From Parachryseolinea silvisoli (GTDB lineage Bacteria > Bacteroidota > Bacteroidia > Cytophagales > Cyclobacteriaceae), in NCBI RefSeq assembly GCF_021190955.1, contig NZ_JAIOAO010000003.1, positions 186,001 to 250,000 on the forward strand: DNA of 64,000 bases, in the 5' to 3' direction. The position numbers were made by a program, and so were the translations under genes. The notes beneath the pieces are model-generated. The model ran no database searches, was not told the origin of the DNA, and saw nothing but the letters and a program-made list of their open reading frames with translations. This document shows positions 61,026 through 64,000 of this stretch, piece by piece. Within the stretch, counting starts at the first letter, position 1. Every line of letters begins with the position of its first letter.

Positions 61026-62105
61026 CTACATTGGGTGATTTTTTGAATAGCTATCATCAGCACGATATTCATACTCATCATCTCCATATACCATGTCCTG
61101 GTATATTTTTAAAGCTCTGGTAACTTTATCCTTCACATACTCTTCAGTCTCTCGATGATGGTCATTAAGTTCATTATTGTATATAAACCAGGCGATAGGA
61201 TCTCGAAATAATTTTAGATTTACTTCTTTGCCAAAAATCTCCTCACCTAAAATGATGTCGTAGCAGTAAGTATTCGTAAAGGCCTCTCCAGTATAGGATC
61301 TATTTAAGATAACCAAAAAATTCGCTGTACTAAACAATTCAATATAACAATACAAAAGTTCCTTCTTAGGATCACCCTTAAGGAAAATAAGATTCGATAT
61401 TTCCTTCTCGCCTAAAGAGTGAATTTCCATAAAAGAATAGTAGAATATGACAAATACATTTCTTTTTCCGGGATGGCTAACGTATTGAATTATATCCTGA
61501 ATTAATTCTCTATTCCCTCCTTGATGGAGATAATAATTAACGGCGATTTTCGCAATCGCACGATGCACTTCGAAACCTCCAAGTGATCTATGACTGAAGT
61601 CAATTTTTTCATTCTGATACTCCTCTACTAACTTTAAATGTTTGATACTCTCCTCGACGTCAATCTCGGGAAAACGCCTTTTGAAGCCCTGAAGTATTGA
61701 GCGGGCCTGCTTTATATCGCGACAGGAAAATCGCACAAGTCTTCCTTCGTCATCAACTTCAATTTTAGGCCTAGGATGTCTCCATTCCAATTTCTTGTTC
61801 ACTTGAATTTCCGTCTTCGATTCCTGCGTATAAGCAGTCAAATATCCATCAGGTTGCTTACCTCGATCGCGGTCAAAAGTAAATAACGTATGAAGCAGCA
61901 ATTGCTTGTCTAATTCTCCTTCCAATTCACTACCCAATTCGCTATTGCACTTCACACATAGAAGGAACCAACTCGTGATCACACCGCCACAAAAATTAGG
62001 TATAATATGCTCTAACGAGGCATAGCGTCCTTTTTCAACATCTGCCAAACTTGCTTCTTCTTTTCTTAAAAGTGGTACATCGCATCTATAACATTTTTCT
62101 ATCAT
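61026..62105 (-). CDS. HNH-endonuclease-like protein
   Basis: A 359-residue protein. The N-terminal 60 residues are an HNH_5-like zinc finger nuclease: C5-x2-C8 in MIEKCYRCDV, the beta-beta-alpha part ASLEHIIPNFCGGVI with Glu32/His33, then C50-x2-C53-N54 in FLLCVKCNSELGSE. The remaining 300 residues are of unknown fold (EWRHPRPKIEVDDEGRLVRF; EVHRAIAKIAVNYYLHQGGN; VFVIFYYSFMEIHSLGEKEI) and are probably for target recognition or sensing. HNH proteins with such long tails are frequent in defence islands. The LTD-like gene follows on the same strand. The catalytic site seems complete, but DNA cutting is inferred. Confidence 0.75.
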   Translation of the reverse strand: MIEKCYRCDVPLLRKEEASLADVEKGRYASLEHIIPNFCGGVITSWFLLCVKCNSELGSELEGELDKQLLLHTLFTFDRDRGKQPDGYLTAYTQESKTEIQVNKKLEWRHPRPKIEVDDEGRLVRFSCRDIKQARSILQGFKRRFPEIDVEESIKHLKLVEEYQNEKIDFSHRSLGGFEVHRAIAKIAVNYYLHQGGNRELIQDIIQYVSHPGKRNVFVIFYYSFMEIHSLGEKEISNLIFLKGDPKKELLYCYIELFSTANFLVILNRSYTGEAFTNTYCYDIILGEEIFGKEVNLKLFRDPIAWFIYNNELNDHHRETEEYVKDKVTRALKIYQDMVYGDDEYEYRADDSYSKNHPM

Positions 62106-62402
62106 AAATTCACTTCCTTGATCTAAATTTGACTCACTACAATTTAAAACAAATAATAAAGCCCATCTAGACTATCGGGATATTCGGCCAGTCGTAGGCG
62201 GACACTCATAGGTGAAGCTAATGAGCCATTGGAATCTACTTTCTGTTCCGTTGATTAATTACTTGGAATAGACTGGAAGACCTTTCCCGATCCAATGAAA
62301 CGCACGGTAAGTGAATTTAGGGATTCGATCAATGATCTTTCTAATTGTCAAAGTATCCATTATATAATGAGTTAATTTCCTGCGTCAAGGAAAGCTTTAT
62401 TC

Positions 62403-64000
62403 CTATAGGTCCAATACCTGAAATCCAACATCCATACCCCGAAGATTTTTTATCAACTCACTAAGGGAGAATTTTGCAATGTTTGATTCGAATGATGTTA
62501 TATCAATAAGATTGCGTTTCTTTTTCGCGGTGTCTCGTACGGCAAGAACAAGTGTAATCTTTCTCGTAGCAAAGATGTCTAGAAATTGATCTTCTGAGAT
62601 GTTATCCAACTGTTTTTTAACATCCAAAAAGTACTTATCTGTGCCGTTGTATTTCTTTGCGGAACTGAAAAGAAGTTTTAAGAAGACGAACCCAGTCTTT
62701 GTGTCTTCATTTATTCTCTTGGCAGATATGAGGATTTGATTAGCTAAATCTCGCATAGAATTATCAAATCCAGATTTAACATGAATTAGATATACATTCT
62801 CGTCATCCCATTGAAGTACATCGCATGCTTCAATATTTTCAGGGGTGCATTTGTGTAATACAATTGTTTTTGCTTTTCCAATATGCTTTTCGTTGAACGT
62901 GTCTTCTATGTCTGTGGCATTGGTCCATTTGTCAATGTCGCCGCGGTAGAGATATTTGGCTATGAAGTCGCCGCATTGTGCATTTAGTTTACTTATAAAT
63001 CCCGGTTTAATTTCAAACCATTCTTTTTCATGAAGAAAATAGCTCTTCTGTTGGTGATAAATTTCTGTATAGTAGTGGTTTTCAAGCTTGTCAGTCGTCA
63101 TGATATTTCCGTCGCTATCGTATGACGTTATTATTGTGGCGCCTAGAACTCGAATAAATTCGTTTAGGTCGAGTCTGAGAAATTTAGATCTTATAAATTT
63201 TACCACTACTGCTATTTTCTTTATCGGATGATCGTGAATTTCGACCTCTTCAGGTCCCTTGTACTTAAATGTGATTGTATACTTTGCGGCGTCTAAGTAT
63301 TTATCGAAATCGCGATGACAAAGCTCAACATCACAAGTAGGCTGCCTTTCGCAGTACTCCTCATAACATGAAGTAATAACCGAGCGTTCGAGGTCGACGA
63401 TTAGTATTTGCTCTGGCTTGCTTAGTTTCTTAACGCCATTTATTTCCACCACAGGGGCTACGGTAGCTAATAGCTCCTCACATCTCTTTATAATGACTAG
63501 TAATTGATCGAACGATATTGTCTTTTTTATCGTGAAGGAATTTTTTGCAATGCAAAGCTTATCAGAGTCGATATCATCTTGAGTAAAACCAAAGAGTTTT
63601 AGGTGATCTGGATTGAGCGCAGATTGTAATTCTTGGTAAAAATTTCCAAAATTTTCGTTTTCATTAAGATTGTAGTCCTTTCGGAAAAATTTTATTTCTC
63701 CTAGAATTCCCCCGGTGAGATTTTTCTCCCTAGACGACCGTATTGTTTTGTCATCAGCCTTTATTATCCTAGATAGTATTTCAAGTCCAAAATCATTCTC
63801 GGTAATACCTTGCAGGGCAGTATGTCCGTATCCACCTGTTATTGCATAGATTTTGTTCGATCGATTATTTTGAAAAAGGATTACATAGCTTTCATTTGAA
63901 TTTTTAGTCCGCGATACAATATCAGTACCTGGTTTAGCCACTACGCCGATAAAATCCTTCCAGAGAATCGGTGTAGTAGTCTTTTTAAAGAAGAGGTGAA
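62403..64000 (-). CDS. DUF6119/TIGR04141-family protein, 5' end beyond the window
   Basis: The frame is open from the stop at 62403 to the last complete codon at the window edge (63998), at least 531 residues. A GTG at 63941 is not the true start: the upstream codons encode FKKTTTPILWKDFIGVV, which fits the family N-terminus. Family marks are NRSNKIYAITGGYGHTALQG, NDFGLEILSRI and, near the C-terminus, CDVLQWDDENVYLIHVKSGF with ISAKRI, which may be a PD-(D/E)xK-like site (acidic residue, then H-V-K). The family is known as sporadically distributed and occurs in defence islands. No function is established. It is A+T rich, like its neighbours, and on the same strand as the HNH and LTD genes. Confidence 0.75.
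   Translation of the reverse strand, partial: HLFFKKTTTPILWKDFIGVVAKPGTDIVSRTKNSNESYVILFQNNRSNKIYAITGGYGHTALQGITENDFGLEILSRIIKADDKTIRSSREKNLTGGILGEIKFFRKDYNLNENENFGNFYQELQSALNPDHLKLFGFTQDDIDSDKLCIAKNSFTIKKTISFDQLLVIIKRCEELLATVAPVVEINGVKKLSKPEQILIVDLERSVITSCYEEYCERQPTCDVELCHRDFDKYLDAAKYTITFKYKGPEEVEIHDHPIKKIAVVVKFIRSKFLRLDLNEFIRVLGATIITSYDSDGNIMTTDKLENHYYTEIYHQQKSYFLHEKEWFEIKPGFISKLNAQCGDFIAKYLYRGDIDKWTNATDIEDTFNEKHIGKAKTIVLHKCTPENIEACDVLQWDDENVYLIHVKSGFDNSMRDLANQILISAKRINEDTKTGFVFLKLLFSSAKKYNGTDKYFLDVKKQLDNISEDQFLDIFATRKITLVLAVRDTAKKKRNLIDITSFESNIAKFSLSELIKNLRGMDVGFQVLDL

Noticed and set aside
42577-64000. Search by eye for a second copy of the tRNA-Pro 3' end as right attachment site
   Set aside because: No copy was seen; the boundary is probably outside the window, but an inexact copy could have been missed.

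Overview
The window reads as the chromosome of a member of the Bacteroidota, probably Cytophagales. This rests on gene families: FecR with a DUF4974-type tail, DUF6089-like barrels, MacB-like permeases with an N-terminal prefix domain, GAF histidine kinases and an IntDOT-like integrase. It is also supported by promoters of the TTTG-N19-TAnnTTTG type and by the general lack of Shine-Dalgarno sites. The backbone is close to 50% G+C. The last 4 kb are visibly more A+T rich. Genus and species are inference.

Bases 1-42,500 are core-like chromosome. lutABC (lactate oxidation) and rhaM (rhamnose mutarotase) are followed by ppsA on the other strand; together they suggest deoxysugar or lactate breakdown feeding gluconeogenesis. 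Next come a response-regulator/histidine-kinase fusion, a bestrophin-like channel, a DUF421 protein with a zinc ribbon, an outer-membrane barrel, an MFS exporter, an SDR/AraC/Old Yellow Enzyme cluster, a thioredoxin-fold protein and an orphan FecR. The stretch 18.4-42.4 kb holds envelope and signalling genes: a coupled lipoprotein/732-residue exported protein pair, a membrane class III cyclase, a frameshifted MATE transporter, a CsgG/FlgT-like protein, rsgA, a large ABC permease, a TPR protein, a YiiX-like hydrolase, a short SecA paralogue and a GAF histidine kinase.

At 42,528 a tRNA-Pro(TGG) with a clear promoter and terminator is followed by a tyrosine recombinase. From there to the right edge the window is a mobile island. 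Its first half carries a DUF6934 protein with a 54-residue partner, a degenerate AAA ATPase, a SymE-like toxin, an MNT-HEPN-like protein and an XRE regulator. The centre (48.5-50.8 kb) is a replication module: AlpA-like HTH, a phage-type initiator and a DnaC-like loader. The initiator has an internal repeat tract followed by an A+T-rich stretch. The right part is defence cargo: an AbiEi/AbiEii pair, a complete type I restriction-modification operon with a SprT-like metallopeptidase, and an A+T-rich block with a lamin-tail-like protein, an HNH protein and a DUF6119/TIGR04141 protein cut by the window edge. No capsid, conjugation or insertion-sequence gene and no CRISPR array was seen. The far attachment site is not in view.

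The most interesting hypothesis is that the island is a replicating, satellite-like or integrative element whose origin lies inside its initiator gene, as in phage lambda O, and which carries defence cargo. All family assignments come from reading the sequence, with no database search.
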